Of a stretch of DNA of 64,000 nt, positions 35,989 to 46,300 are shown one piece after another. The DNA is from Aphanothece hegewaldii CCALA 016 (lineage in GTDB: Bacteria; Cyanobacteriota; Cyanobacteriia; Cyanobacteriales; Microcystaceae). Location of the stretch: the NCBI RefSeq assembly GCF_003007785.1, contig NZ_PXOH01000007.1:62001-126000 (forward strand). The letters run 5' to 3'. The position numbers and the translations under genes are program-made. Within the stretch, counting starts at the first letter, position 1, and each line of letters begins with the position of its first letter. Under the pieces are notes generated by a model, which was not told where the DNA came from, ran no database searches, and was given only the letters and a program-made list of their open reading frames with translations.

Positions 35989-37089
35989 GTGGACCCAGTT
36001 ATCTTGAGCGAAAAACCAATAACAAGTCTGTATGGAACGGTTTTAGCTGTTCAGGCTAATTATTATCACGTCAAATTAGATACAAATGAACTAGAAGATC
36101 GTTGCTTGCTTTGCACCCGTCGTACTCGACTCAAGAAAATTGGTCAAAAAGTGATGGTAGGCGATCGCGTTTTGGTCACTGAACCTGACTTTCAGGATGG
36201 ACGAGGGGCAATTTCCGAAGTACTACAGCGAAAAACAGAATTATCACGACCTCCCGTCGCTAATGCTGAACAAATTTTATTAGTGTTCGCTTTAGAAGAA
36301 CCTAGTTTAGATCCTTGGCAACTCAGCCGTTTTTTAATCAAAGCGGAGTCTACTGCTTTAACCTTGTGTTTGTGTCTAAATAAATCTGATCTGATTAGTC
36401 CACAGCAACAACAAGCATGGCAAAATCGTCTTAATGGATGGGGCTACCAATCAATTTTTCTCAGTGTAACTCAAGATCTCGGAATCGAAGAATTACTATC
36501 GCGTTTACAGAATAAGATTAGCATTCTAGCCGGGCCTTCAGGAGTTGGGAAATCGAGTCTGATTAATCGTTTAATTCCTAATATAGAACAGCGCGTGGGT
36601 TCAGTATCAGGAAAACTATTAAAAGGTCGTCATACAACTCGTCATGTGGAATTGTTTGACTTACCCAATAGTGGATTAATTGCCGATACACCAGGATTTA
36701 ATCAACCTGATGTCGATTGTACTCCAGATCAACTGGCTTATTTATTTCCTGAAGCAAGACAACGGTTAAGTCAGGGGAATTGTCAGTTTAACGACTGTTT
36801 ACATCGTCTTGAACCGAATTGCGTGGTTAGAGGAGACTGGGAACGCTACGAACATTATTTGAAGTTTTTAGAAGAAGCGATCGTTTTACAGTCCAATGTA
36901 TCCCAACTTCCCGACGAAGAAACAAACCTAAAACTCAAAGTTAAAAGTTTAGGACAGTCCCAATATGAGCCAAAATTAGAAAGTAAGAAATATCGTCGCC
37001 CCTCTCGAAAACAAAACAATCAATTTTTACAGGAACGCTATGAAAATCAAAATTTACGTGATCTAGCGGATACCGATGAAGATTGGTAA
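35989..37089 (+). CDS. rsgA: small-subunit ribosome biogenesis GTPase RsgA
   Basis: 366-residue circularly permuted GTPase that assists late 30S maturation. It has an N-terminal OB domain (about 12-75), G4 LNKSD placed before the P-loop GPSGVGKSSLIN, RHTTRHVELF, G3 DTPGF, and a C-terminal zinc-binding Cys/His cluster (CQFNDCLHRLEPNCVV). It starts with GTG at 35989, 9 bases after the TusA-like gene. The charged tail after residue 300 is longer than average. Confidence 0.92.
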   Translation: MDPVILSEKPITSLYGTVLAVQANYYHVKLDTNELEDRCLLCTRRTRLKKIGQKVMVGDRVLVTEPDFQDGRGAISEVLQRKTELSRPPVANAEQILLVFALEEPSLDPWQLSRFLIKAESTALTLCLCLNKSDLISPQQQQAWQNRLNGWGYQSIFLSVTQDLGIEELLSRLQNKISILAGPSGVGKSSLINRLIPNIEQRVGSVSGKLLKGRHTTRHVELFDLPNSGLIADTPGFNQPDVDCTPDQLAYLFPEARQRLSQGNCQFNDCLHRLEPNCVVRGDWERYEHYLKFLEEAIVLQSNVSQLPDEETNLKLKVKSLGQSQYEPKLESKKYRRPSRKQNNQFLQERYENQNLRDLADTDEDW

Positions 37090-37179
37090 TTATAATCCTT
37101 AGTGAGTAGGAAGATGAAACCCCGACAAGAGATAATTAAAATGTACAGTCAATTTCAGTCTTGATTAACTTGAAAAATT

Positions 37180-37428
37180 ATGGAAATATTGAGTATTTTA
37201 GGATTAATTTCTACATTTTCGCTATTAGGATTAGTCGGCTGGACACTAGGCAGTGTAGTAAAAGATACGATTGAAGTAGCCAAAACAATGCACGAGATAC
37301 CCTGTGCAAATTGTCAATATTTTACCGATGATCATCGTCTAAAATGTACACTACATCCGAAAACGGCTAATACTGAGCAAGCGATCGATTGTTCGGATTA
37401 TCGCGTCTATAATCGATTTTACTCTTGA
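37180..37428 (+). CDS. small membrane protein with four cysteines, hypothetical
   Basis: 82 residues. One membrane helix at the N-terminus (about 5-30) is followed by a soluble tail with Cys at PCANCQYF, KCTLHP and DCSDY, which could bind a metal. I recognise it only as a conserved-looking cyanobacterial hypothetical. It lies between rsgA and miaB on the same strand. Confidence 0.65.
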   Translation: MEILSILGLISTFSLLGLVGWTLGSVVKDTIEVAKTMHEIPCANCQYFTDDHRLKCTLHPKTANTEQAIDCSDYRVYNRFYS

Positions 37429-37539
37429 AAGTGAGAATGAGATTTTAGAAATTTGTCTTTGGTCGGACTCATTATCCAAGTGCTACCCCAACAAGGATTA
37501 GACGCGGTTATAATAAAGAATTGGACTTTAATTGCTAAA

Positions 37540-38913
37540 ATGACCATGACTCAATCCGATCGCCGCTACCATATTACGACTTTTGGCTGTCAGATGAATA
37601 AAGCTGACTCGGAACGCATGGCAGGTATTTTAGAAGAAATGGGGTTTAATTGGTCAGAAGACCCCAACGAGGCGGATCTGATCCTTTATAATACTTGTAC
37701 GATTCGGGATAATGCCGAACAAAAAGTTTATTCTTATTTAGGTAGACAGGCAAAACGCAAGCAGGAACATCCAGAACTAACTCTGATTGTTGCAGGTTGT
37801 GTCGCCCAACAAGAAGGCGAAAAATTATTACGACGGGTTCCTGAGTTAGATTTGGTAATGGGACCACAACACGCTAACCGTCTAGAAGATTTATTACAAC
37901 AGGTGTTTGATGGAAATCAAGTCGTAGCCACTGAACCTGTCCACATTATAGAAGATATTACTAAACCTAGACGGGAAAGTAAAGTTACCGCTTGGGTAAA
38001 TGTGATTTATGGTTGTAATGAACGCTGTACTTATTGTGTGGTTCCCAGTGTACGGGGGGTTGAACAGTCTCGCAACAGAGAAGCAATTCGCGCCGAAATG
38101 GAAGAATTAGGCAGATTAGGCTATAAAGAAATTACTTTACTCGGACAAAATATTGATGCTTATGGGCGAGATTTACCAGGAGTAACGGCAACAGGAAGAC
38201 ATTTACACACCTTGACAGATTTACTATATTATGTACACGATGTATCAGGGGTGGAACGTCTTCGCTTTGCAACCAGTCATCCGCGCTATTTTACCGAACG
38301 TTTGATAAAAGCGTGTTATGAGTTGCCCAAAGTGTGTGAACATTTCCATATACCGTTTCAGTCGGGTGATAATGAGCTTCTAAAAGCAATGAAACGGGGT
38401 TATACTCATGAACGCTATCGCCAAATTATTGAGAAAATTCGGGAATATATGCCCGATGCGTCAATTAGTGCTGATGCGATCGTCGGTTTTCCAGGGGAAA
38501 CAGAAGCACAGTTTGAGAATACCCTAAAACTTGTAGATGATATTGGATTCGATCAACTTAATACCGCAGCTTATTCACCTCGTCCGGGGACACCCGCCGC
38601 AATATGGGATAATCAACTGAGTGAGGAAGTCAAAAGCGATCGCCTACAACGTCTTAATCATTTAGTCTCACAAAAAGCAGCCGATCGTTCTGGGCGTTAT
38701 TTAGGAAGAATAGAAGAAGTTTTAGTCGAAGATGTAAACCCGAAAGATCCAACTCAAGTCATGGGTAGAACCAGAGGAAATCGTCTGACATTCTTTAAGG
38801 GTAATATTGAACAACTCAAAGGGCAATTAATTAAAGTGAAAGTGACCGAAGTTCGTGCCTTTAGTTTAACGGGTGTTCCGATTGAAAAAACAGAATTAGT
38901 CCCTCTGTTTTAA
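37540..38913 (+). CDS. miaB: tRNA-2-methylthio-N6-dimethylallyladenosine synthase
   Basis: 457-residue radical-SAM methylthiotransferase that adds the 2-methylthio group at A37 of tRNAs reading UNN codons. It has an N-terminal UPF0004 domain with three cluster cysteines ([23 protein letters not shown]), the radical-SAM CxxxCxxC ([13 protein letters not shown]), and a C-terminal TRAM domain (about 380-455). I chose ATG 37540; the frame extends to 37453, but the extra residues are not family-like. ATG 37546 is equally possible. Confidence 0.95.
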   Translation: MTMTQSDRRYHITTFGCQMNKADSERMAGILEEMGFNWSEDPNEADLILYNTCTIRDNAEQKVYSYLGRQAKRKQEHPELTLIVAGCVAQQEGEKLLRRVPELDLVMGPQHANRLEDLLQQVFDGNQVVATEPVHIIEDITKPRRESKVTAWVNVIYGCNERCTYCVVPSVRGVEQSRNREAIRAEMEELGRLGYKEITLLGQNIDAYGRDLPGVTATGRHLHTLTDLLYYVHDVSGVERLRFATSHPRYFTERLIKACYELPKVCEHFHIPFQSGDNELLKAMKRGYTHERYRQIIEKIREYMPDASISADAIVGFPGETEAQFENTLKLVDDIGFDQLNTAAYSPRPGTPAAIWDNQLSEEVKSDRLQRLNHLVSQKAADRSGRYLGRIEEVLVEDVNPKDPTQVMGRTRGNRLTFFKGNIEQLKGQLIKVKVTEVRAFSLTGVPIEKTELVPLF

Positions 38914-39086
38914 ACGAGGTATGATGTTACCGAAATTTAATTTTAAAGAAATGAGTCTTCAGGAACTACGGCGTTATGTCTTAGATCACAGAGATGATGA
39001 GGAAGCATGGGAAGAATTTACCAGTCGGGAACGACCTAACGCTACTTATTTTAAGACAAATATGCCTTTATAGCCGCGCCCGTACA

Positions 39087-39106
39087 CCCGCGATTTCAAT
39101 CGTGGG
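39087..39106 (+). mobile_element. left-end hairpin of TnpB element
   Basis: CCCGCGAT (39087-39094) pairs with ATCGTGGG (39099-39106), with one G-U and a 4-base loop. This is the usual subterminal hairpin of IS200/IS605 elements, recognised by TnpA. Confidence 0.7.
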
Positions 39107-39182
39107 ATGAGAGGCGGTAACTTATCTTTTTTTCTTACGCTAGATAAAATATGTTATGATTATCACATAGGAGGATTTAGAC

Positions 39183-40334
39183 ATGGGTAACAAAGCGTAC
39201 AAATTCCGAATATATCCGAACCCAGAACAACAAGCATTTTTGGCTAAATGTTTTGGGTGTTCACGCTTTGTTTACAATCATTTCCTAAGAGTGACTACTG
39301 ATGTCTATGCAGAATCTAAAAAACATTTTAGATATAAAGAATGGGCTAACTTACTTGTACAACTCAAGAAAGAGTTTGATTGGTTAAGTGAAGTAAACTC
39401 TCAGTCTTTGCAGCAAATTCTAAAAGACTTAGAATCAGCTTTCACTCGATTCTTTAAAAAACTAGGGAAATTTCCCCGATTCAAAAGACGTTCAAATAAG
39501 CAATCATTTAGGGTTCCTCAACATTTCTCGATTACAGAGGACAATAAACTGAAGATTCCGAAAATGGCACCAATAAAAATGGTCATTCATCGAAAAGTTG
39601 AAGGAACGACTAAAAGTGTCACAATTAGCAAGACTCCATCAGGAAAGTATTTTGCCTCTATTTTGACTGAGCAGAATATTCCAAAAGCTCCTTTAAATGG
39701 AGAAAAAATAGGATTGGACTTAGGTTTAAAATATTTTGCTATTACGAGTAAGCCCGAAAAATTTCCCAACACCAGATATTTACAAAAATCTTTAAGAAGG
39801 TTAAAAATTAGACAAAGGAGGTTAAGTCGAAAAGTCAAAGGGTCAAACAATAGAAACAAAGCAAGACTTACTGTAGCCAAAGTTCACGAAAAAGTTGCCT
39901 TACAACGATTAGATTATCAACACAAAATAAGTCTCAAACTAACTTGTGAAAACCAAGCAATTAGTTGTGAGGACTTAAACATCAAAGGGATGGTCAAAAA
40001 CCGAAAACTAGCTAAACAAATATCTGATGTAGCATGGGGACAATTCTTAAGTCTTCTAGAATACAAAGGTGAATTGTACGGCTGTGAAATACGCCGTGTA
40101 GATAGATTCTTCCCTAGTTCCAAAAGGTGTTTTAGTTGTGGCTACATTAAAGAAGATTTAACCCTAAAAGATAGAGAATGGGATTGTCCTGAATGTTCTA
40201 CTCATCACGACAGAGATATTAACGCTTGTCATAATTTGTTAGCCTTCTCTGAATCTAAAATACTGTCGGAAGGACAGAAATCTACGCCTAAGAATGCTGT
40301 TGAAATGCAGTGTATCAGTTCGGTTACGAATTGA
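39183..40334 (+). CDS. tnpB: TnpB RNA-guided endonuclease, canonical catalytic residues
   Basis: 383 residues, apparently intact. RuvC-I D179 (GLDLGLKYF), RuvC-II E263 (SCEDLNIKGM) and RuvC-III D345 (HHDRDINACHNL) are all present. The zinc ribbon is complete (CFSCG at 316-319, CPEC at 335-338). The N-terminal YKFRIYPNPEQ block is typical. It has a good ribosome site (GGAG about 10 bases upstream). It should be able to cut DNA matching the sequence that follows its right end, using an RNA read from its own 3' end. Confidence 0.95.
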   Translation: MGNKAYKFRIYPNPEQQAFLAKCFGCSRFVYNHFLRVTTDVYAESKKHFRYKEWANLLVQLKKEFDWLSEVNSQSLQQILKDLESAFTRFFKKLGKFPRFKRRSNKQSFRVPQHFSITEDNKLKIPKMAPIKMVIHRKVEGTTKSVTISKTPSGKYFASILTEQNIPKAPLNGEKIGLDLGLKYFAITSKPEKFPNTRYLQKSLRRLKIRQRRLSRKVKGSNNRNKARLTVAKVHEKVALQRLDYQHKISLKLTCENQAISCEDLNIKGMVKNRKLAKQISDVAWGQFLSLLEYKGELYGCEIRRVDRFFPSSKRCFSCGYIKEDLTLKDREWDCPECSTHHDRDINACHNLLAFSESKILSEGQKSTPKNAVEMQCISSVTN

Positions 40335-40340
40335 GTCTAG

Positions 40341-40370
40341 GAAGCTCGCGACTTTAGTCGTGAGTGCTTC
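40341..40370 (+). mobile_element. right-end hairpin of TnpB element / reRNA stem
   Basis: CTCGCGACT (40345-40353) pairs with AGTCGTGAG (40356-40364). An outer GAAG (40341-40344) pairs with CTTC (40367-40370), with a 2-base bulge. It lies 6 bases after the tnpB stop and should form the 3' scaffold stem of the guide RNA; the guide would begin immediately downstream. Confidence 0.75.
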
Positions 40371-40517
40371 ACCCGAACAAGAAGCAATGCTGCGAAATCT
40401 TCTGGAGAAAAAAACGACTTCGTAACAATTCGTTCTAGATTTCCCTACCCCTGACGACTCTCGAAGTAAGTTAGAATCAAATTCAAGATAACTGAAGAAA
40501 TAAGTAGACAAACCTCA

Positions 40518-41204
40518 ATGGAATCACCAATCAAAGCAGTTCAAACTGCATATTATGGGGACGCAGCCTACCGTACACCACCGCCAGACTTACCCTCCTT
40601 ATTACTCAAGGAAAGGATTGTCTACTTAGGAACGCCCCTGTTTTCGGATGATCAGTACAAGCGTCAAATCGGTGTAGATGTCACTAAATTAATTATTGCT
40701 GAGTTATTGTATCTACAGTTTGACGATCCCGAAAAACCGATTTTTTTCTATATCAACTCTACAGGTACATCGTGGTATACCGGAGATGCGATCGGCTTTG
40801 AAACCGAAGCGTTTGCCATCTGCGATACGATGAACTATATTAAACCACCTATTCATACCATCTGTTTAGGTCAAGCGATGGGAACAGCAGCAATGATTCT
40901 ATCGGCTGGTACGAAAGGCTTTAGGGCTAGTTTACCCCATGCGACGATCGTTCTCAATCAACCCAGAACAGGTGCAAGAGGACAAGCAACCGATATTCAA
41001 ATCCGCGCTAAAGAAGTTCTAGCGAATAAAGCATCAATGCTAGATATTCTTTCTAATAATACGGGACAACCCCCCGAAAAAATTGCTAAAGATACCGATC
41101 GGATGTTCTATCTAACTCCACCTGAAGCGAAAGAATACGGGTTGATTGATCGAGTTTTAGAAAGCGTCAAAGATTTGCCGAAACCTATTCCAGCATTGGT
41201 TTAA
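40518..41204 (+). CDS. clpR: ClpR, inactive Clp protease subunit
   Basis: 228 residues of the ClpP fold without the catalytic pair: the Ser position is G122 (CLGQAMGTAAM where ClpP has GLAASMG) and the His position is N147 (PHATIVLNQP). It also has the ClpR-specific insertion STGTSWYTGDAIGFETEAFA. In cyanobacteria ClpR forms a mixed ring with ClpP3 that works with ClpC. It is followed closely by a second inactive paralogue and by clpP3, all on one strand. Confidence 0.92.
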   Translation: MESPIKAVQTAYYGDAAYRTPPPDLPSLLLKERIVYLGTPLFSDDQYKRQIGVDVTKLIIAELLYLQFDDPEKPIFFYINSTGTSWYTGDAIGFETEAFAICDTMNYIKPPIHTICLGQAMGTAAMILSAGTKGFRASLPHATIVLNQPRTGARGQATDIQIRAKEVLANKASMLDILSNNTGQPPEKIAKDTDRMFYLTPPEAKEYGLIDRVLESVKDLPKPIPALV

Positions 41205-41217
41205 GTTGAGGCTTTTT

Positions 41218-41862
41218 ATGTTGATTACCAATGATACCCGTCGTGTTCCTTACAATATTCCTGGTAGTCCTTATTGGCAATGGGTAAGTATTTATACTCG
41301 TCTGAGCCAAGAACGGATTATCTTTCTCAATCAACCGCTAACCGATGGTGTCGCAAATTCCGTTATTTCGGCGTTGTTATACCTCGAATCGGAAGATAAT
41401 AAAAAGCCAATTAGTTTGTATATCAATTCTATTGGTGATCCTCTTGATCTCGGAATGGGCGATATTACTGCGGGAATGGTTTCGGTGATCGCAGGTTTAG
41501 CTATCTACGACACGATGAAATACATTAAATCGGAAGTGACGACCATTTGTTTAGGACAAGCGGTAGGAATGGCAGCATTACTACTCGCAGCAGGAACCAA
41601 AGGCAAACGAGTTAGTTTACCCCACGCCGAAATCGTCCTAACCTCAGCGAAAACAGGAACCCAAGGACAAGCTAGTGATATTCAAGTCAATGCAGAGGAA
41701 GTTATTGATAAACGTAACGCGATTTTAGAGATTTTGGCGCAAGAAACGGGACAAAGCGTCGAACGGATTAAAAAAGATACCGATCGCACTTTCTATTTAT
41801 CCCCAACTCAAGCGCAAGAATACGGAATAATCGATCGCGTTTTAGAAACATCCAAACCGTAA
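41218..41862 (+). CDS. second ClpR-like (catalytically dead) Clp subunit
   Basis: 214 residues, ClpP fold. The Ser position is Gly (CLGQAVGMAALLL) and the His position is Thr (PHAEIVLTSAKTG), so it should be inactive. The Asp-containing KKDTDRTFYLS is retained. An insertion in the handle (INSIGDPLDLGMGDITAGMV) parallels the one in ClpR. ATG 41218 has TGAGG 6 bases upstream; a TTG at 41206 is in frame but less likely. It sits between clpR and clpP3, so it may be a third component of that ring. Confidence 0.88.
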   Translation: MLITNDTRRVPYNIPGSPYWQWVSIYTRLSQERIIFLNQPLTDGVANSVISALLYLESEDNKKPISLYINSIGDPLDLGMGDITAGMVSVIAGLAIYDTMKYIKSEVTTICLGQAVGMAALLLAAGTKGKRVSLPHAEIVLTSAKTGTQGQASDIQVNAEEVIDKRNAILEILAQETGQSVERIKKDTDRTFYLSPTQAQEYGIIDRVLETSKP

Positions 41863-41886
41863 ACGTATACCACAAGGGAAAAAATT

Positions 41887-42483
41887 ATGCCTATTGGTGT
41901 TCCAAAAGTTCCTTATCGTCTTCCTGGTGGTTCTTATGAACAGTGGATCGACCTCGAAGATCGTCTATTTAGAGAACGGATTATCTTTTTGACTGAAGAA
42001 GTTGATGATGGTATTGCTAATGCGATCGTCGCTTATATGTTATATCTCAACTCGGATGATCCCAATAAACCTATTTATTTATATATCAACTCTCCTGGGG
42101 GTTCAGTCACCGCAGGAATGGCGATGTATGACACAATGCAGTATATCAAATGCGACGTGATTACGATCTGTGTTGGTTTAGCTGCTTCGATGGGTTCTTT
42201 CCTCCTTGCAGCAGGAACAAAAGGAAAACGTCTCGCTTTACCCCATAGTCGTATTATGATTCACCAGCCCCTCGGTGGGACAGGTCGTCGTCAAGCAACT
42301 GATATCGAAATTGAAGCTAAACAAATACTACGTGTGCGTAGTGAATTGAATGAACTGTTAGCTAAACACACCGGACAACCTTTATCGAAGATCGAAAAAG
42401 ATACCGATCGTGATTATTTCATGTCTGCACAAGAAGCAGTCGAATACGGTCTAATCGATAAGGTAATCGAAGGCGCAATATAA
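41887..42483 (+). CDS. clpP: ClpP3-type Clp protease, active subunit
   Basis: 198 residues with an intact triad: S101 in [12 protein letters not shown]126 in [10 protein letters not shown] and the Asp of [11 protein letters not shown]. The N-terminus [20 protein letters not shown] is like cyanobacterial ClpP3. It would supply the only active sites of this three-gene cluster. Distance to the preceding gene is 24 bases, so an operon is likely. Confidence 0.93.
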   Translation: MPIGVPKVPYRLPGGSYEQWIDLEDRLFRERIIFLTEEVDDGIANAIVAYMLYLNSDDPNKPIYLYINSPGGSVTAGMAMYDTMQYIKCDVITICVGLAASMGSFLLAAGTKGKRLALPHSRIMIHQPLGGTGRRQATDIEIEAKQILRVRSELNELLAKHTGQPLSKIEKDTDRDYFMSAQEAVEYGLIDKVIEGAI

Positions 42484-42521
42484 TATATTTGAGGGTTTGG
42501 TTGTCAAACCCTTTTTAAGGA

Positions 42522-42764
42522 TTAAAGAACTCGCCGTAATGTTTCTTCATCCAAAGGTTGTTGAGATTGCTTCAGATAAGCTTTTAACGCTTCATTGATC
42601 ATGATTTGATATCCTTTACCTGAACTCTCGGCACGTTCTCGAAATTCTTCTAAAATATCATCGTCAACATAAATATTTATACGAGTTTTTCCCTTTTGAG
42701 GAATAACCGCACCTCGTTTAGCTTCATTAAAATCATATTCCGCTTTCATATTTTCGTTTCTCAT
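42522..42764 (-). CDS. brnA: BrnA antitoxin
   Basis: 80 residues of ribbon-helix-helix type: KTRINIYVDDDILEEFRERA, then GYQIMINEALKAYLKQ, matching the BrnA family. It binds and neutralises BrnT and represses the operon. It overlaps the 3' end of brnT by 32 bases, the usual order with the toxin first. A second start (Met 6) is possible. Confidence 0.88.
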   Translation of the reverse strand: MRNENMKAEYDFNEAKRGAVIPQKGKTRINIYVDDDILEEFRERAESSGKGYQIMINEALKAYLKQSQQPLDEETLRRVL

Positions 42765-43005
42765 AACCAGTGGCAGGACGCGCCGAAATTAATCGAACTT
42801 TATCATCTCGATAGGTATAAACGATAACCAGTAAACGCCACAGATGATCCATGCCAAGTGTAACAAATCGCTGTTCACCGTAGGCCGTATTGTCTTCAAA
42901 AGTAAGCGCATGGGGGTCATACAAAACAGCTTCAGCGTCAGAAAAACGCACACCATGTTTCCGGAAATTGGATTCAGCTTTATTACGATCCCATTCAACT
43001 TCCAT
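42733..43005 (-). CDS. brnT: BrnT toxin
   Basis: 90 residues of the BrnT RNase-like family. It has the opening EVEWDRNKAESNFRKHGVRF, the FEDNTAYGEQRFVTLGM core and the ending RLISARPATGYEKRKYE. The conserved basic and acidic residues expected for the RelE-like fold are present. It is paired with brnA as a type II toxin-antitoxin module. Confidence 0.9.
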   Translation of the reverse strand: MEVEWDRNKAESNFRKHGVRFSDAEAVLYDPHALTFEDNTAYGEQRFVTLGMDHLWRLLVIVYTYRDDKVRLISARPATGYEKRKYESGI

Positions 43006-43378
43006 ACATATATTATATGTACTAATTATAGTTTTTAGGTTTTCTCGTTTGATTTAACAATAAAATAATAAAAATTCACAAACTGATTGTACTCTTCTAA
43101 TTCTCGATTAGAGCGATAAGATAATATTGTAGCGTTACCTCTTGAATTCAATTCGTAATCGACCAATAAAAACGCTCATATGGCGCGAATTCTTCGATAA
43201 CCGACAGTTTTGCGTAACTTCTCAAATCTCGTATCTGAAAATAAATAACGATCTATCTTTAGATTATTTTAAGAATTCATCATTTATGCGATACTATGAC
43301 ATCTAAGTGAATTAATATGGCAATAACCTTAATAATTTTGTTCTAAGTAAACATTTTTCTTTGAAAGAAGCAAAGTCG
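43006..43378. other. intergenic region between brnTA and histidine kinase gene
   Basis: 373 bases, AT-rich, holding the divergent promoters. I see no gene, RNA or convincing repeat. Confidence 0.6.
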
Positions 43379-46300
43379 ATGACTGAAAACGCTAATCTGA
43401 TTACAGATAAATTGCAACAGAACTCGCCCAGACCTTCGAGTTGGGAGTTTGAAAATCAAAATCGATTGATTAGTGTTGCCGAAGACATGAGCAAGCAAAA
43501 ATCAGTAGAACTTTTACTGCTTGAACAGAATAGATTATTGAAGTTAATCGCTTCTCTTAAGCCGATGGATGAATGCTTGACAGCCGTCTGTGACTCCGTG
43601 TCTAAGCTTAATTCAGGTGTACGAGCTTGTATCCTTTTAACTGATGATCAGCGTCTCAAGTTTCCTCGTTCCATCACTCCAAATTTTCCGCCATCGTTCG
43701 GACAAGGACTGAAAGATGCTCCTATTAATGAGCTTGCCATTGGTACTTGTGGCACAGCAGTGTATTGCGGTAAACCTGTTATTTGTACAGATATCGCCAA
43801 TGATACTCGATGGTCGCTTGGATGGCGAGATTTATGTGTCGCTCATGGGATATTCGCGTGTCATTCTACACCGATCTTGGGTGCGGATAATTTGCCTCTC
43901 GGTTCTTTGATGTTGTGTTTTGATAAGGCGCGATCGCCGACGGATTGGGAATATAGATTAGCAGAGTTTGGTACTCAAATTGCTAGTATTGTTTTTGAGC
44001 GTGAACAGTCGAGTAAAGCTTTACGCGAATCTGAAGATAAATATCGCACGTTATTCAATTCAATGGGTGAAGCGTTTGCCCTGTGTAAAATTATTTTAGA
44101 TGACGATCGTAAGCCGTTTGATGTATTGATACTTGAAGTTAATCCGGCTCATGAAACAGTGACGGGACTGACAAACGAGGAAACGATGGGTAATACGATG
44201 CGTCAATTGATTCCTGATTTTGATGATAGTTGGTATGAAACTTGTTTCCGTGTGGCAAAAGGTGGCGAAACGATTCGGTTTGAAAATTATGTATCGAGTT
44301 TAAATCGCTGGTTTGATATTTACGCTTATAAAGTTGGTAAAAACGATGATGGAAAGTTTGCGCTGATTTATAGCGATATTAGTGAACGTAAACAAACAGA
44401 AACCGCTTTAAAGCAAAATGAAGAACGGTTACGACTTGCTGTAGAAGTTGGAAGGATGGTTGCTTGGGAATGGAACCCACATAGCGACACAATTATTACT
44501 ACAGATAATTTCTCGTCAATTTATGGTCTGAGTAAAATTGAAGCAGCAGGGCAAGGATTTGCGTTAGTTCATCCCGAAGATCGCGCACGACATCAGAGTT
44601 TAGTCGAAAATGCGGTGGCGACTGGAAAAGGCTATCATTCAGTGTTCCGTTTCATTCGTCCTGATAATGGCGAAATTATTTGGCTTGAAGAACGCGGTGA
44701 AGCATGGCTAGATGAAAAGGGAAATGTCCAAAAGTTGATCGGAGTAGTGATCGATATTACCGAGCGTAAACAAGCAGTAAAAGCACTACGAGACAGTGAG
44801 GAGTTTAAGCAACGGATTTTAGAAAGCTCTAATGACTGTATTAAAGTTTTATCATTAAATCATGAAATCCTCTACATGAATCCAGGTGGGTTATGTCTTA
44901 TCGAAATTGACGATTTTTCATCGGTCTGTAATACCGACTGGCTGAGTTTTTGGCAAGGTGAAGATCGAGAGAAGGCTAAAAACGCGATCGCAACGGCTAA
45001 AGCAGGTCAGATCGGTCACTTTCAAGGTTATTGTCCCACAATGAAAGATAAGCCGAAATGGTGGGATGTTGTCGTAACACCGATTCGAGATGCGTCTGGA
45101 GAAGTCACACAATTCGTTGCTATTTCGCGGGATATCACTCAACAAAAACAAGTAGAAGTCTTGTTGCGTGAAAGTGAGGAAAAATTCCGAAATATGGCGG
45201 ATAATGCGCCTGTCATGATTTGGATGACTGATGCGACAGGTTACTGTACCTACCTTAGCCGAAGTTGGTACGAGTTTTCTGGGCAAACTGAGGAAATAGG
45301 CTTAGGTTTTGGTTGGTTGGATGCGGTACATCCTGAAGATAGTGAAAGCTCTAAAAACATTTTTCTTGATGCTAATCGTCAGAAGAGTGCGTTTCAATTA
45401 GAATATCGCTTACGGCGTTCTGATGGTAAATATCGTACTTGCATTGATGCAGCTAGTCCCTGGTTTGGGGTAGATGGTCAATTTAAGGGCTATATCGGCT
45501 CAGTGATGGATATTACCGAGCGTAAGCAAGCTGAGGAGAGTTTACGTCGTTCTGAAGAACGCTATCGAACATTATTTGAATCTATTGAAGATGGTTTTTG
45601 CGTGATTGAGATGATGTTTGATGAAAACAATCAACCGATTGATTATCGCTTTTTAGAAATTAATCCAGCGTTTGAAAAACAAACAGGTCTTAAAGACGCA
45701 GAGGGTAAATCAATACGTCAGCTAGTACCAAATCTTGAGGCTCATTGGTTTGAAATTTATGGTAAAGTTGCACTGACAGGGGAACCGATTCGTTTTGAAA
45801 ATAGCTCCCAAGAAATGAACCGTTGGTTTGATGTTTATGCTTTCCGCTTTGAGCAGCCAGAAAGTCGTAAAGTCGCCATCTTTTTTAAAGATATTACTGA
45901 ACGTAAACAATCTGAAATTCAACAACAACAAAGAGCCAAAGAACTGACTCAGTTAAATCATTCTTTAGTACGAACAACCGATCTTTTAGCCGAGCGTAAT
46001 CAAGAATTGAATAGTTTTAGTTATATTGTCTCACATGACTTAAAAGCACCGTTAAGGGCGATTTCTAATCTCTCACAATGGATAGAAGATGATCTTCAAG
46101 AAAAATTAGACGAAGATAATCAACGTCAGATGCAGCTTTTACGAAATCGAGTCGAACGCATGGAAGCTATGATCGATGGATTACTGACCTATTCTAGAGT
46201 GGGACGTACAGAAGTGGAAACCCAATCCGTCAAGGTTAAAGAATTGCTTAACGAGATTCTTGACTCTCTGGTAATACCCCCGACTTTTACGATTAGCATT

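Larger units (their letters stand above)
39067..40371 (+). mobile_element. TnpB-only (IS1341-like) element inside a DUF6887-like gene
   Basis: About 1.3 kb. It comprises a left-end hairpin (39087-39106), a 76-base leader with GGAG before tnpB, an intact tnpB, and a right-end hairpin (40341-40370). There is no tnpA, so it would need a TnpA in trans to move. Boundaries are inferred from the hairpins and from where the flanking gene can be rejoined; they may be off by a few bases. Confidence 0.7.
38921..40425 (+). pseudogene. DUF6887-like small gene split by a TnpB element
   Basis: The 5' part (38921-39073) encodes MLPKFNFKEMSLQELRRYVL, then DHRDDEEAWEEF, the pattern of DUF6887-type cyanobacterial proteins. 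It runs into a stop just inside the left end of the TnpB element. On the other side, 40372-40425 continues in a suitable frame as PEQEAMLRNLLEKKTTS and stop. Joining ATGCC (39062-39066) to CGAA (40374 on) restores one frame of about 66 codons. The element has therefore most likely inactivated or truncated the gene. Confidence 0.65.

Noticed and set aside
41206-41220. TTG 41206 as start of the second ClpR-like gene
   Set aside because: TGAGG is correctly spaced for ATG 41218, and the four extra residues add nothing family-like.
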